Shown: positions 26,515 through 35,203, counted from the stretch's first letter. The stretch: 64,000 nt of DNA from Brevibacterium sp. JSBI002 (GCF_026013965.1 NZ_CP110341.1:3658001-3722000); one strand, 5' to 3'. Made by a program: numbers and translations. Notes: generated by a model not told the origin, from the letters alone.

Positions 26515-29500
26515 CAGTCGTCCTCCTCCTCGTTCTGCTGGCGCGCTTCGTCAGCCTGCCGATCCCGAGCCGCGCGGGCGCGAGCCTCCGCTTCGGCCAC
26601 CTCGGTTTCGGCGATCGCACTGCCGTCGGCGTGCCGGCCGTGGTCGGGGTCGCCGTCGCTGGGGTCCCCGTCGTCGGCGCGGTTCGACACGGCCGTCTCG
26701 GCGGGTTCGGTCGCCTCGGTGGGTCCGATGGTGATCCTACCGCTGCGATCATCGGCACTATCGACCGTCGCCGAGGCGTCGGTGTCGCCCTCGCCGGATC
26801 CCCTCGCCGAGGCGGTCGTGCCGTCCCGATCGGAGGCTCCATCCCGTCCCCCGTCCAGGGTCCTGCCCGGGGTGACGCCGACGGCCGAATCACCGCCTCG
26901 GTGAGCGTGCCCACCGGCGCTGCGGCCCTGTCCGGCGTGATGTGAGGCCTCGACATCCTCGGCGGGAACGGTGACCTGCTGGTTTCCGGATTCGGGACTG
27001 AGTCCGGCCTCTCGCTGGTACTTCTCGACGAAGTCGACGAGTTCGGGTCCGCGGGGACGGCGGCCGGGCATGATCGTTCCGGCCACGTATTTGCTGTTCT
27101 GGATGTAGACGTTGGGGTCCATCGTCACACCCAGCAGGTCGTTGGCGGAATCGCCCTCGACGACGGCTCCCTGACCGCCCACGCCCCAGTGGTAGGGCAG
27201 GCCGATCTGGTGGACGGTCTTCCCGCCGATGGTCAGCGGAGTCATCCGCTTCGTCACGAGGACGCGGGCCTCGATGGCCGCCCGCGGGGAGACCAGGGTG
27301 GCCCAACCGTAGGGCTCGAGTCCCACCTCGGCGGCGAGTTCCGGTGAGATCTCGCAGAACATCTCCGGTTGCAGCTCCGACAGGTACGGCAGCCACCGGG
27401 ACATGCCTCCGGCGGTGTGGTGCTCGGTGAGCCGGTAGGTCGTGAACACGTAGGGGAAGACCTCGGATCCGGGCACCCCGGCACCGGGTGCGGACAGGTT
27501 GTCTTCACGGCGCATGACCATCCGGGTCGGGCTGTTCTGCTGCGCATACAGCGGGTTGACGACCGTCGATTCCTGCGGCTCGTAGTGCGTGGGCATCGGA
27601 CCGTCGACCATGCCGCTGGGCGCGAACAGCCACCCCTTGCCGTCGGCCTGCATGATGAACGGATCGTCGCCGTCCAGGTGGGCGGGCCCGCCGTAGGCGA
27701 TATTCGATCGGGCGGCGGGTGCACGGTCGATCGGGAAGTCGGGCACGTCCTTGCCCGTCCACTTCCCGGCCTCGTCGTCCCACCACACGAACTTCTTCCG
27801 CTCCGACCAGGGAGTACCGTCCGGTGCGGCCGAGGCACGGTTGTACAGGATGCGACGGTTCGCCGGCCAGGCCCACGCCCATTCGGCGGCGGTCTCGTCC
27901 TGCTCATCCAGCGGTTTTCGGCGGGCGGCCATGTTCTGACCACCGGCATAGACGCCGGCGTAGATCCAGCAGCCTCCGGCGGTGGTCCCGTCGTCGGTCA
28001 TCTGGTTGAAGTTGTCCAAGGGCTCGCCGTCGCGGTCGCCGCCGATGAAGTAGCCGTTGATCTCCCTGACGACCGCCTCGGCGTCGACTTCGTTCTCCTC
28101 GTCGACCGGGTAGTCCCAGGTCATGTCGAGCAGCGGACGATCGCGGGGGTCGTCGGAGTCTTTCAGCTTCTCGCGCACGGCTTGGCCGAGCTCATAGAAG
28201 AAGTCGAGCTCGCTCTGTGCGTCTCCCGGCGGGTTGACAGCCTTGTGACGCCACTGCACCAGACGCTGAGTCTGCGTGAAGGTACCGGCCTTCTCCGTAT
28301 GGTTGGCCGCGGGCAGGAAGAACATCTCGGTGTCGATGTCCTCGGTCTTCAGCTCCCCGGTCTCGATCTCGGGGCCGTCCTTCCACCAGGTGGCCGATTC
28401 GATGAGGCTGAAGTCGCGGACGACCATCCACTTCAGGTGGCTCATGGCCATGCGCTGCATGCGCCCGTTGGCCGAGCCCACGGCCGGGTTCTGCCCAAGC
28501 AGGAAGTACCCGTCGACTCCGTCGTTGAGCATGCGCACCGCGGTCTGATAGGTGCCGTGGGCGCCGTTGATGCGCGGCAGATAGTCGAAGGCGAAGTCAT
28601 TGTCTGCCGTCGCCGCATCGCCCCACCAAGCCTTGAGCAGGTTGGTGGCGTAGGCGCGGCCGTTGGCCCAGTAGCCCTTATGGGTCTCCGGGGTGCCCAC
28701 GGCTGCAACGTAGTCGTCGAAGGTGTCGTGGATCCCGGCGCTGGGCATCGGCAGGTAGCCGGGCAGCAGGTTGAAGAGGGTGGGAATGTCCGTCGATCCC
28801 TGGATCGTCGCGTGCCCGCGCAGCGCCATGATTCCACCGCCCGGTCGACCCATGTTGCCCAGCAGGAGCTGGAGGATCGAGGCGGTGCGGATGAATTGCG
28901 CGCCGAGGCTGTGCTGGGTCCACCCAACCGCGTAGGCGAAGCACGTGGTCCGTTCCCGACCCGAGTTCTCGGTCACCGATTCGTAGAGGTAGTCGAAGTC
29001 TGCGGGTTTGATTCCGCAGTTCTCTTCGACCATCTCCGGCGTGTAGCGCGAGTAGTGGCGGCGGAGGATCTGGAAGACCGATTTCGGGTCCTTCAGGCTC
29101 GGATCCTTGAGTGGCGCACCGTGCTCATCGGTCTGGTACGACCACGTCGAGTTCTCGTACGAGTTCGTGTCCGGGTCGAACCCGGAGAACAGTCCGTCGA
29201 GATCCTCGGTGTCGACATAGTCGTCGCTGATGAGGTTCGCGGCGTTGGTGTAAGCGCGCACGTACTCGTCGAAGTAGCGGCCCTCGCTCAGCACACGGTT
29301 GATGAGCGCACCGAGCAGCACGATGTCGGAGCCGGCCCGGATGGGCACATGCTTATCGGCGATCGCGGTGGTGCGCGTGAAACGAGGATCGACGTGGATG
29401 ATGCGGGCACCACGGGCCTTGGCCTCGGTCACCCATTGGAAACCCACGGGGTGGCACTCGGCCATATTGGAACCCTGGATGATGATGCAGTCCGCATTCG

Positions 29501-30140
29501 CCATATCCTGGACGGGTTGTGTGGCGCCGCCGCGCCCGAACGAGGTTCCCAAACTGGGAACGGTGGCGGAGTGTCAAATACGCGCCTGGTTCTCGATCTG
29601 TATCGCCCCGGCCGCGGTGTAGAGCTTCTTGGCGAGGTAGTTCTCCTCGTTGTCGATGGTCGCCCCGCCGAGGCTGGCGATGCCCATCGTCCGCCGCAGC
29701 GGGTGGCCTTTGTCGTCGAAGTCCTCCCAGTGGTTGCGGCGGGCCTCGATGAACCGGTCGGCGATCATGTCGATCGCGGTCGGCAGGTCGATCTTCGTCC
29801 AGTCCTTGGCCTTCGGGGCTCTGTAGAGGACGTCGGTGACACGACCGGGAGCGTTGACGAGCTGTTCGCTGGCTGCGCCCTTCGGGCACAGACGGCCGCG
29901 AGAGATCGGTGAGTCCGGGTCGCCTTCGATCTGCACGACCTTGTCGTCCTTGACGAAGATCTTCTGCCCGCAGCCGACGGCGCAGTACGGGCACACGGAT
30001 TGGACGACCTTGTCGGCCGTGACCGTGCGTGGAGTGGTGTCCCGAGTCTGCTGGGACACGACGGATTCGCCGCGTCCCGTCTTATCCGACGTGCGCAGCT
30101 GCCGGAGTACCGGCCACTCGAGGAAGCTGAACCGAGCCAT
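26514..30140 (-). CDS. Formate dehydrogenase catalytic subunit, selenoprotein (UGA = Sec at codon 189)
   Basis: 1208 residues when the in-frame TGA at 29574-29576 is read as selenocysteine. Upstream part: 4Fe-4S motif CPYCAVGCG (Cys50, 53, 57) with RGRLCPKG. Then IENQARI-U-HSATVPSLGTSFGRGGAT, the exact context where formate dehydrogenases hold Sec or Cys as molybdenum ligand. Downstream: molybdopterin-binding domains (IIQGSNMAECHPVGF, HLKWMVVRDFSLIESATWW, GLPYHWGVGG). A SECIS-like hairpin follows the TGA. No twin-arginine signal is seen, so a cytoplasmic-side location is inferred. The last ~146 residues (26517-26954) are a charged, low-complexity tail not typical of the family. The start at 30140 lies 6 bases after TAAGGT (leaderless type). 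Oxidises formate to CO2. Confidence 0.93.
29545..29561 (-). promoter_or_regulatory. SECIS-like hairpin downstream of the Sec UGA in fdhA
   Basis: On the coding strand GTTCCC-AGTTT-GGGAAC forms a perfect 6-bp stem with a 5-base loop, beginning 12 bases after the TGA. Flanking bases can extend it. Position, size and U-rich loop match bacterial SECIS elements recognised by SelB within the reading frame. Confidence 0.8.
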
Positions 30141-30146
30141 GGCACC

Positions 30147-30152
30147 ACCTTA
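30147..30152 (-). promoter_or_regulatory. -10 hexamer TAAGGT of the fdhABC operon, leaderless type
   Basis: TAAGGT on the minus strand ends 6 bases before the fdhA ATG at 30140; no Shine-Dalgarno sequence is present. Confidence 0.55.
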
Positions 30153-30231
30153 GCCCCTCACGGGGTGGAAATGCACCAGGTGAGACCGGGTTTTCGACCC
30201 CATCTCAGGGGGCAGGGAATCGCGCGGTTCG

Positions 30232-30275
30232 CCGAGGCGGCTGCGCGGTCATGATCGACCGCGCAGCCGCCTCGG
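30232..30275. terminator. Strong hairpin terminator after the trxA-methyltransferase operon
   Basis: CCGAGGCGGCTGCGCGGTC (30232-30250) pairs perfectly with 30257-30275 around a 6-base loop: a 19-bp GC-rich stem with little T-run. It lies between the methyltransferase stop and the fdhA promoter and would isolate the two units. Confidence 0.75.
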
Positions 30276-30304
30276 TGCTGGGTTCCGGGTTCGGAACTCT
30301 CAGC

Positions 30305-31009
30305 TCAGACCCGGCGGGCCAGGAGGATCGCGTCCTCGAGTTCGGCGGGTTCGCCCGATGGGGAGGTCACCTCTCGGGAGCGGGTGTCGGCGAGTTCGAT
30401 CTCCCAGCGGTGCGGGCTGGCGCCGATGAGGAGGGCGAAGTCTCCGTTCGGGCTGACCAGTTCATGGTGGTGGTCCATGCCGTGTTCGAATTTCTCGCTG
30501 TGTTCGGCGGCCCACGGCGGCATCGTCGCATGGGAGACGAGCAGGAGGGCGCCGCCCGGTGCCACGTGTGCGGCGACGCGGGTGAGCAGCTCTTCCCGAG
30601 TATCGGGCAGCCGGGTGTGAAGGAAGGATCCGGTGACGAGGTCGAAGCCGCCTCGGCGGTCGGGGTCTTCCGGTTCCCAGGTGGAGACGTCGGCGACGGC
30701 GAATTCGGCGGAGATTCCGCGGGATTCGGCAGCCCCGAGGGCACGGTCGATGGCTGTGGTCGACAGGTCGATGCCGGTGGCGTCCCAGCCGTTCTCGGCC
30801 ATCCAGACGACGTCGGCGCCTTCTCCGCAGCCGACGTCGAGGACGCGGCCGGGGGTCATCTCGGAGACGACGGCGACGAGGGATTCGTTCGGATTCCCGG
30901 ACCAGATGGCGTCGTCAGCCCCGGCGTAGCGCTCTTCCCAGGCGGCCACGGAATCGGGTACGCCGGGGCTGTCCGAGTGGGTGTGGTCGTTGCTGCTGGT
31001 CGCGGTCAC
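30305..31009 (-). CDS. Class I SAM-dependent methyltransferase
   Basis: 234 residues. Rossmann SAM-binding motif VLDVGCGEGADVVWMA (about residues 56-71), then GIDLSTTAID and GGFDLVTGSFLH (motif II/III), in a methyltransf_25-type layout close to thiopurine/tellurite-resistance-like enzymes. N-terminal AWEERYAGADDAIWSGNPN is typical of this subgroup. Substrate unknown. Its start overlaps the end of the thioredoxin gene by 4 bases, so the two are co-translated. Confidence 0.85.
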   Translation of the reverse strand: MTATSSNDHTHSDSPGVPDSVAAWEERYAGADDAIWSGNPNESLVAVVSEMTPGRVLDVGCGEGADVVWMAENGWDATGIDLSTTAIDRALGAAESRGISAEFAVADVSTWEPEDPDRRGGFDLVTGSFLHTRLPDTREELLTRVAAHVAPGGALLLVSHATMPPWAAEHSEKFEHGMDHHHELVSPNGDFALLIGASPHRWEIELADTRSREVTSPSGEPAELEDAILLARRV

Positions 31010-31443
31010 TTGTCGACGCCCGGGTCGGCGGGGATCGAATCGGGGTCGGCACCGTCCGCGCCGTCGGTCTCTGCGGCAGCGGCGGCTTCCTGTTTGGCCA
31101 GTTCGGCACGGACCTCGTCCATGTCGAGTCCCTTGACGGCGGTGATGACCTGTTCGAGCTGCGGGGCGGCGAGCGCGCCGGGCTGGGCGAAGACGACGAT
31201 GCCCTGGCGGAAGGCGACGAGGGTCGGGATCGAGGAGATCGCGAAGAGTCCGGCCAGCTGCTGCTGGGCTTCGGTGTCGATCTTGCCGAAGACGATGTCA
31301 GGGTTGGCCTCGGCGGCCTGCTCGAAGACCGGGGCGAACTGCTTGCAGGGGCCGCACCAATCGGCCCAGAAGTCGAGGAGGATGATCTCGTTGTCGTTGA
31401 TGGTCGACTCGAAGTTGTCTTGCGTGATTTCGATCGTAGACAT
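31006..31443 (-). CDS. trxA: Thioredoxin
   Basis: 145 residues with the redox motif WADWCGPCK (Cys31, Cys34 region) and the cis-proline segment SIPTLVAF. After the ~105-residue thioredoxin fold it has a charged tail rich in Ala, Glu and Asp that is not part of the classic domain. First gene of a two-gene operon with the methyltransferase. A TAGACT hexamer 7 bases before its ATG suggests a leaderless mRNA. Confidence 0.9.
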   Translation of the reverse strand: MSTIEITQDNFESTINDNEIILLDFWADWCGPCKQFAPVFEQAAEANPDIVFGKIDTEAQQQLAGLFAISSIPTLVAFRQGIVVFAQPGALAAPQLEQVITAVKGLDMDEVRAELAKQEAAAAAETDGADGADPDSIPADPGVDK

Positions 31444-31450
31444 GCCGTCC

Positions 31451-31456
31451 AGTCTA
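31451..31456 (-). promoter_or_regulatory. -10 hexamer TAGACT, leaderless-type start of trxA
   Basis: On the minus strand TAGACT ends 7 bases before the ATG at 31443. Confidence 0.55.
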
Positions 31457-31581
31457 GGAGCCGCGGATGAATATCGCCTGGACGGAGGTCACATGACGGG
31501 GCCGATGTCCGGAACGACGGGGCGGCCGAAACGGAGCTGACAACCGCCACGACGGGGATCAACTCGGCGGGTGCCCGATGC

Positions 31582-32673
31582 TCACCTGCCGAGGTCCGTG
31601 ATCGGTTCGTCGTCGATGATGGCGGTGAACACGGCGTCCGCCTCGGCGGATTTGACCACCCGGTTGGGATCTTCCGGTGCGGGTGTCCACGGCATGATCT
31701 CGAAGGTGATGTCGTCCTCGCGCACGGAAGCCACCGTCGTGGCCAGGGAGGCCAGCGAACGCATCGAGTCGAGTTCGTCGTCGACGCCGATCGTCGAGGT
31801 CACACCGTCGAGGAATCCGTACAGACGGTCGGGCCGGGTGAGGACCTGGCCGCTCTTGGCGCGGTCGATGATGGCCCCCATGACCATCTGCTGGTTGCCC
31901 ATTCGTGAGATGTCGCTGCCATCGCCCACAGCGTGCCGCGTCCGGGCCAGAGCGAGGGCGTCGCCGCCGCCGATGGTCTGGTGGCCGGCGGGCAAGTCGA
32001 GGTTCGCCTTCGGGTCGTTGAGAGGTTCGTCGAGGTCGACGTTGATCCCGTCGAGCGCGTCGACGATCGCTGAGAATCCGTCGAAGTCGACGTTGATGAA
32101 GTGGTCGACGCGCACTCCGGTGAGCACCTCGGCGGCGGAGACCGAACAGGCGGGTCCGGCGTTGAGGGCCGAGTTGATCATTCCGTGTGTGGCCTCTGTG
32201 GCTCCGTGGCCGGTGTCGTCGCAGGCGGGAATGTCCATGATCGTGTCACGTGGGATCTGCACGGCGTCGATGCGGCTGGCATCAGCGGACACGTGGGCGA
32301 GGATCATCGCATCGCTGCGGGCCCCTTCGGCGCTGCCGTATCCCTGCCCCGAGGCGGCCCCGGAGTTCGCGCCTTCACCTGTACCCGAGTCACCGGAGGC
32401 GCCCTTCGCCGAGTCGAGATCGCGAGTGTCGGATCCGATGACGAGGACGTTAGTCTCGTCGGTCAGCTTCTCCGGAACGTCGCCGCCGTGGGCGCGCAGC
32501 GGGGAGGAGGAGATATTCGCGCCGAGGTTGTGCACCGCCACCGCGATCGTCACGGGGGCACCGATGATGAGGACCGCAGCCACGGCGACGAAGGTGCGCC
32601 GGCGGCGGTACTTCGCGGCGAGACGTCGCTGTCGGCGGGGTCCTGGCGGCGGTGACGATTCTTCGTTGTCCAC
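31582..32673 (-). CDS. LytR-CpsA-Psr (LCP) family protein
   Basis: 363 residues from a GTG at 32673 (GGAG upstream); an ATG at 32718 has no ribosome site and falls in a dyad-rich promoter. Basic N-terminus, one membrane helix (about residues 29-47), then the extracellular LCP domain: NVLVIGSDTRD, RSDAMILAHV, VQIPRDTIMDIP, HFINVDFDGFSAIVDALDGI and ALARTRHAVGDGSDISR, including the arginines that bind pyrophosphate of the lipid substrate. LCP enzymes attach glycopolymers from lipid carriers to peptidoglycan. A Gly/Ser/Ala-rich insert lies within the domain (about 95-120). Confidence 0.9.
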   Translation of the reverse strand: MDNEESSPPPGPRRQRRLAAKYRRRRTFVAVAAVLIIGAPVTIAVAVHNLGANISSSPLRAHGGDVPEKLTDETNVLVIGSDTRDLDSAKGASGDSGTGEGANSGAASGQGYGSAEGARSDAMILAHVSADASRIDAVQIPRDTIMDIPACDDTGHGATEATHGMINSALNAGPACSVSAAEVLTGVRVDHFINVDFDGFSAIVDALDGINVDLDEPLNDPKANLDLPAGHQTIGGGDALALARTRHAVGDGSDISRMGNQQMVMGAIIDRAKSGQVLTRPDRLYGFLDGVTSTIGVDDELDSMRSLASLATTVASVREDDITFEIMPWTPAPEDPNRVVKSAEADAVFTAIIDDEPITDLGR

Positions 32674-32707
32674 GGTTCGGGTGCTCCTGCGTCCGGGGTC
32701 ATGGCGG

Positions 32708-32735
32708 ATTGCATACAAAACGAAATGTATACAAT
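32708..32735. promoter_or_regulatory. 10-bp inverted repeat ATTGCATACA-N8-TGTATACAAT, candidate operator
   Basis: Arms 32708-32717 and 32726-32735 pair with one mismatch. The element lies 35 bases upstream of the LCP gene start and faces the cold-shock gene region on the other side. AT-rich, in contrast to surroundings. A second perfect palindrome (TCGACTGA-AA-TCAGTCGA) lies at 32781-32798. Confidence 0.45.
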
Positions 32736-32828
32736 CCTAAATGCCTGTGCGGTCGAGTGCACATCGCTGTGTTCCATCTCTCGACTGAAATCAGTCGACC
32801 GAAATCACCCGCAGAGCGATCACTCTGT

Positions 32829-33222
32829 TATGCTGGAAACGTTCTCGCACAGAAATGTGCGGAGCAGATGGTGTCTGAAGAGCAGGTAGATTCACTCGTC
32901 ACCATGTGTTTGCCCGTCGGCGCGTGTCTGCCTTCCGCGCCCCTCATGATTTTTCCCAGTTCAGTCGTCTGACGACTTCCATCCAGCACCTTCGAGTGCA
33001 TGATCGAAACCGAGTATCCCCGCGATTTCGTCTGAAACAGAGACCTCACATCAGAGAACTCATCCTCACCAGCGATTCCGAGTCCTCGGTTCACCCACAG
33101 ATTTTCGTTGGATCTGCGTCTGAAGATCCAGTCCAGCCAGCGGGAAAGCCGGATCCAGCAATGGGTTCGACCATCACGATCGCAGCAGCGGTCATCAGTT
33201 AAAAAATAAGGATACAAAGATT
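32829..33222 (+). promoter_or_regulatory. Promoter and probable long 5' leader of the cold-shock gene
   Basis: TATGCT at 32829-32834 is a good -10 hexamer; the next open gene is csp at 33223, giving an untranslated leader of roughly 380 bases. The stretch has no convincing gene and is less GC-rich than its neighbours. It contains small inverted repeats, for example AGTCGT-CTG-ACGACT. Long structured leaders control cspA-type genes by temperature in other bacteria; this is inferred here. Confidence 0.45.
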
Positions 33223-33426
33223 ATGGCAACAGGTACCGTGAAATGGTTCAACGCGGAAAAGGGTTTCGGATTCATCCAGCCTGACGACGGTTCGGCTGAC
33301 GTGTTCACTCACTTCTCCGCGATCGAAGCCTCCGGCTACCGCGAGCTCACCGAGGGTCAGAACGTCGAGTTCGACTCTGAGATGGGCTCCAAGGGCCTGC
33401 AGGCGACTCGCGTCCGCGGCCTCTGA
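33223..33426 (+). CDS. Cold-shock domain protein
   Basis: 67 residues, a single cold-shock domain binding single-stranded RNA/DNA. RNP1 is KGFGFIQPD and RNP2 is DVFTHFSAI. Length equals CspA. AAGGA precedes the start. Preceded by a long leader and followed by two hairpins. Acts as an RNA chaperone at low temperature or in growth transitions. Confidence 0.95.
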   Translation: MATGTVKWFNAEKGFGFIQPDDGSADVFTHFSAIEASGYRELTEGQNVEFDSEMGSKGLQATRVRGL

Positions 33427-33510
33427 GACTCTTTGAGAGTCTCACCTAGAGACTTCTGAGATTCACCAGCGACCCTGCGCTCACCCACTTGGTGTGAACG
33501 CAGGGTCGCT
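33425..33510 (+). terminator. Two hairpins ending the cold-shock transcript
   Basis: The first, GAGACTCT-TTG-AGAGTCTC (33425-33443), overlaps the stop codon and lacks a T-run. The second is a 12-bp perfect stem, AGCGACCCTGCG with CGCAGGGTCGCT (33468-33510), followed by a pyrimidine-rich stretch, and is the likelier terminator. Confidence 0.65.
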
Positions 33511-33534
33511 GTCGTCTCCTCCCCAATTGCTACC

Positions 33535-33580
33535 TGACGGGGGCCCAGCAACCTGGCGCCAGGTTGCTGGGCCGCCGTCA
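33535..33580. repeat. Palindromic repeat, copy 1
   Basis: The centre 33542-33573 is a perfect 32-base palindrome whose left half is GGCCCAGCAACCTGGC. TGACGG and CCGTCA arms extend it, with one mismatch. The left flank AATTGCTACC is shared with copy 2 at 34396-34463. It lies between the cold-shock gene and a small membrane protein gene. Looks like a REP-type extragenic palindrome. Confidence 0.75.
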
Positions 33581-33653
33581 CCGGCGTTGACAGGCACCCT
33601 TGCTCTACTTAGAGTCAATGCCAACGGCCGTGAACCCTGACGTTGGAGGAGCG

Positions 33654-33842
33654 TTGAAGCACTCGGTACTCACCCGTTGGATCGTCGCATTCATCCTGCT
33701 CGCCGCCGCCTGCATACTGAGTTCCCAGGCGGCGCCGTTCCATGACTTTGCCGCGTTTCTGTGGCTCTTGGCCCTCGTTCTGCTGATCACCGCCACGACA
33801 CTCGCGGTCATTCGTGACCGTCGGCGACGCCGATCTGGCTGA
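33654..33842 (+). CDS. Small two-helix membrane protein
   Basis: About 62 residues from a TTG at 33654 placed 4 bases after GGAGG; in-frame ATGs at 33600 and 33618 lack good sites. Two hydrophobic helices (IVAFILLAAACILSS and FLWLLALVLLITATTLAVI) separated by a short QAAPFHDF loop, ending in a basic tail (RDRRRRRSG). No family recognised. It lies between the two palindromic repeats, just before a GNAT gene. Confidence 0.5.
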   Translation: MKHSVLTRWIVAFILLAAACILSSQAAPFHDFAAFLWLLALVLLITATTLAVIRDRRRRRSG

Positions 33843-33879
33843 ATACTCCGGCAGCTCCACGCACATCGGCCCGCCCGGT

Positions 33880-33885
33880 TATCCT
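33880..33885 (+). promoter_or_regulatory. -10 hexamer TATCCT, leaderless-type start
   Basis: TATCCT ends 6 bases before the ATG at 33892, which helps to choose that start over the GTG at 33814. Confidence 0.5.
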
Positions 33886-33891
33886 GAACTC

Positions 33892-34398
33892 ATGCCGCCC
33901 TGCGACACTCCTCGTCTGCGCCTGCGGGAGATGATCGACGACGATCTCGACGATATGGCCGCCCTCCTCGGCGATCCGCAGGTGATGGAGTATTACCCTC
34001 ATCCCAAAGACCGCACCGAGGCGGCTGCGTGGATCCGGTGGAACCGACGCAATTACGCAGAGCACGGGTTCGGGCTGTGGATCGTGGGGACGCACAAGGG
34101 TGAGTTCCTCGGCGACTGCGGCCTGACTTGGCAGACCGTCAACGGCGCACCTCACCTTGAGGTCGGTTTTCATGTGAAGCCGTCCGCCCAAGGTAGTGGG
34201 TTCGCCACCGAGGCGGCTCTGGCCTGCGTCGATCACGCTCGGGAGCTCGAGGTGGCTGCAATACTGACCGCCATCATCCACCGAGACAATCGACCGTCGC
34301 AGCGAGTGGCCGAGAAGCTCGGGATGCAGCGCAACCCCGAATTCCGACACAAGTCCCCCGACCACGAGGTGTTCTCACTGGACCTGCGATCGCCCTAA
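33892..34398 (+). CDS. GNAT-family N-acetyltransferase (RimJ/RimL type)
   Basis: 168 residues from ATG at 33892; the frame is open to a GTG at 33814 but the family begins near the TPRLRLREM segment. LEVGFHVKPSAQGSGFATEA contains the acetyl-CoA pyrophosphate loop (Q/R-x-x-G-x-G/A), and NRPSQRVAEKLGM is the typical C-terminal motif. Transfers an acetyl group to an amine on a small molecule or protein; substrate unknown. Its TAA stop is the first three bases of a palindromic repeat shared with a convergent GNAT gene. Confidence 0.85.
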   Translation: MPPCDTPRLRLREMIDDDLDDMAALLGDPQVMEYYPHPKDRTEAAAWIRWNRRNYAEHGFGLWIVGTHKGEFLGDCGLTWQTVNGAPHLEVGFHVKPSAQGSGFATEAALACVDHARELEVAAILTAIIHRDNRPSQRVAEKLGMQRNPEFRHKSPDHEVFSLDLRSP

Positions 34399-34463
34399 TT
34401 GCTACCCGACGGGGGCCCAGATACCTCGCGCGAGGTTGCTGGGCCGCCGTCAGGTAGCAATTA
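34396..34463. repeat. Palindromic repeat, copy 2, supplying both stop codons of convergent genes
   Basis: 68-base imperfect palindrome from TAATTGCTACC to GGTAGCAATTA with a GGCCCAG / CTGGGCC core and CCTCGCGCGAGG at the centre. Its first TAA ends the plus-strand GNAT gene and its last TTA is the stop of the minus-strand GNAT gene. It would act as a two-way terminator. Related to the element at 33535-33580. Confidence 0.8.
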
Positions 34464-35105
34464 GTGGTGGGCTAGGAAAGTGCAGAAGTCCTCGACTCCG
34501 CTGAGCTCGATGTCGTTCCGCCGTCTGGTTTCCCACGCCGAGCGGGTCAGGCGCCAGCGTTGGATGCGTCCCGGCTCGCCTCGGCGGATGTCCCAGTCGA
34601 CGCCGTTGCGCTCGTACCCCAAGGCTTCAGACACCTTGTTCGATCCGATGTTGTCGACGAACGCATCGGAACCGGCCTCACTAGCCCCGAGCCCTGCGAA
34701 CGCAAGATGGAGCAGAGCACTGCGCATCTCCGTGCCGAGGCCGCGACCGCGCACATCCGTCGACAGCCAGGAGAATGACGCGAACGTCCCGCAGGAGTCG
34801 AATTTCTCCGCAATGAGGTCCTGCATCCCCACGGCCTCACCATCGACGAGGACGGCGAAGGCCAACCGGAATTCAGAGGGAGAGAACCGCCCCCGACCAC
34901 GCCACACGCTCTGGAGCCACCTGCTCACCCGCACGTCCGGGTCGGATTCGTAGAACGACATCGGATCGTCGTAGGGAGCGGGTTCCGCGAAGACCTTGCC
35001 GTCCCGCACAAGAGGGGCGAGCGCCGCAAGCATCTCATCGGCAGCACCGACGAGCTCGAGTCGGGGAGTCTTCACCCGGATCTGCAGGGGCGGGTAGCCG
35101 ATCAT
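34461..35105 (-). CDS. GNAT-family N-acetyltransferase
   Basis: 214 residues. TPRLELVGAADEM at the start, FSWLSTDVRGRGLGTEMRSALL (acetyl-CoA loop RGRGLGT) and VDNIGSNKVSEALGYERNG are GNAT features. Substrate unknown. The start follows TAGGTT by 6 bases (leaderless type). Converges with another GNAT gene on a palindromic repeat; the two proteins differ enough not to be recent duplicates. Confidence 0.85.
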   Translation of the reverse strand: MIGYPPLQIRVKTPRLELVGAADEMLAALAPLVRDGKVFAEPAPYDDPMSFYESDPDVRVSRWLQSVWRGRGRFSPSEFRLAFAVLVDGEAVGMQDLIAEKFDSCGTFASFSWLSTDVRGRGLGTEMRSALLHLAFAGLGASEAGSDAFVDNIGSNKVSEALGYERNGVDWDIRRGEPGRIQRWRLTRSAWETRRRNDIELSGVEDFCTFLAHH

Positions 35106-35111
35106 GAAACC

Positions 35112-35117
35112 AACCTA
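35112..35117 (-). promoter_or_regulatory. -10 hexamer TAGGTT, leaderless-type start
   Basis: On the minus strand TAGGTT ends 6 bases before the ATG at 35105. Confidence 0.5.
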
Positions 35118-35203
35118 GGCCAGCCGGACCGAATCCACAATGGCCCGTCAGCTCCGGGTAGCGTGGGGTTCGACTCCAGGATACCGATAACAGGTGGTGG
35201 CCC

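Noticed and set aside
29553..29573. Possible start of a separate gene just after the TGA in fdhA
   Set aside because: The ATG at 29552 would omit the conserved residues right after Sec, and the upstream half holds the required 4Fe-4S cysteines. One selenoprotein fits better.
32906..33202. 98-codon plus-strand open frame before csp
   Set aside because: No recognisable domain, poor codon pattern and it ends just before the csp leader end; treated as leader.
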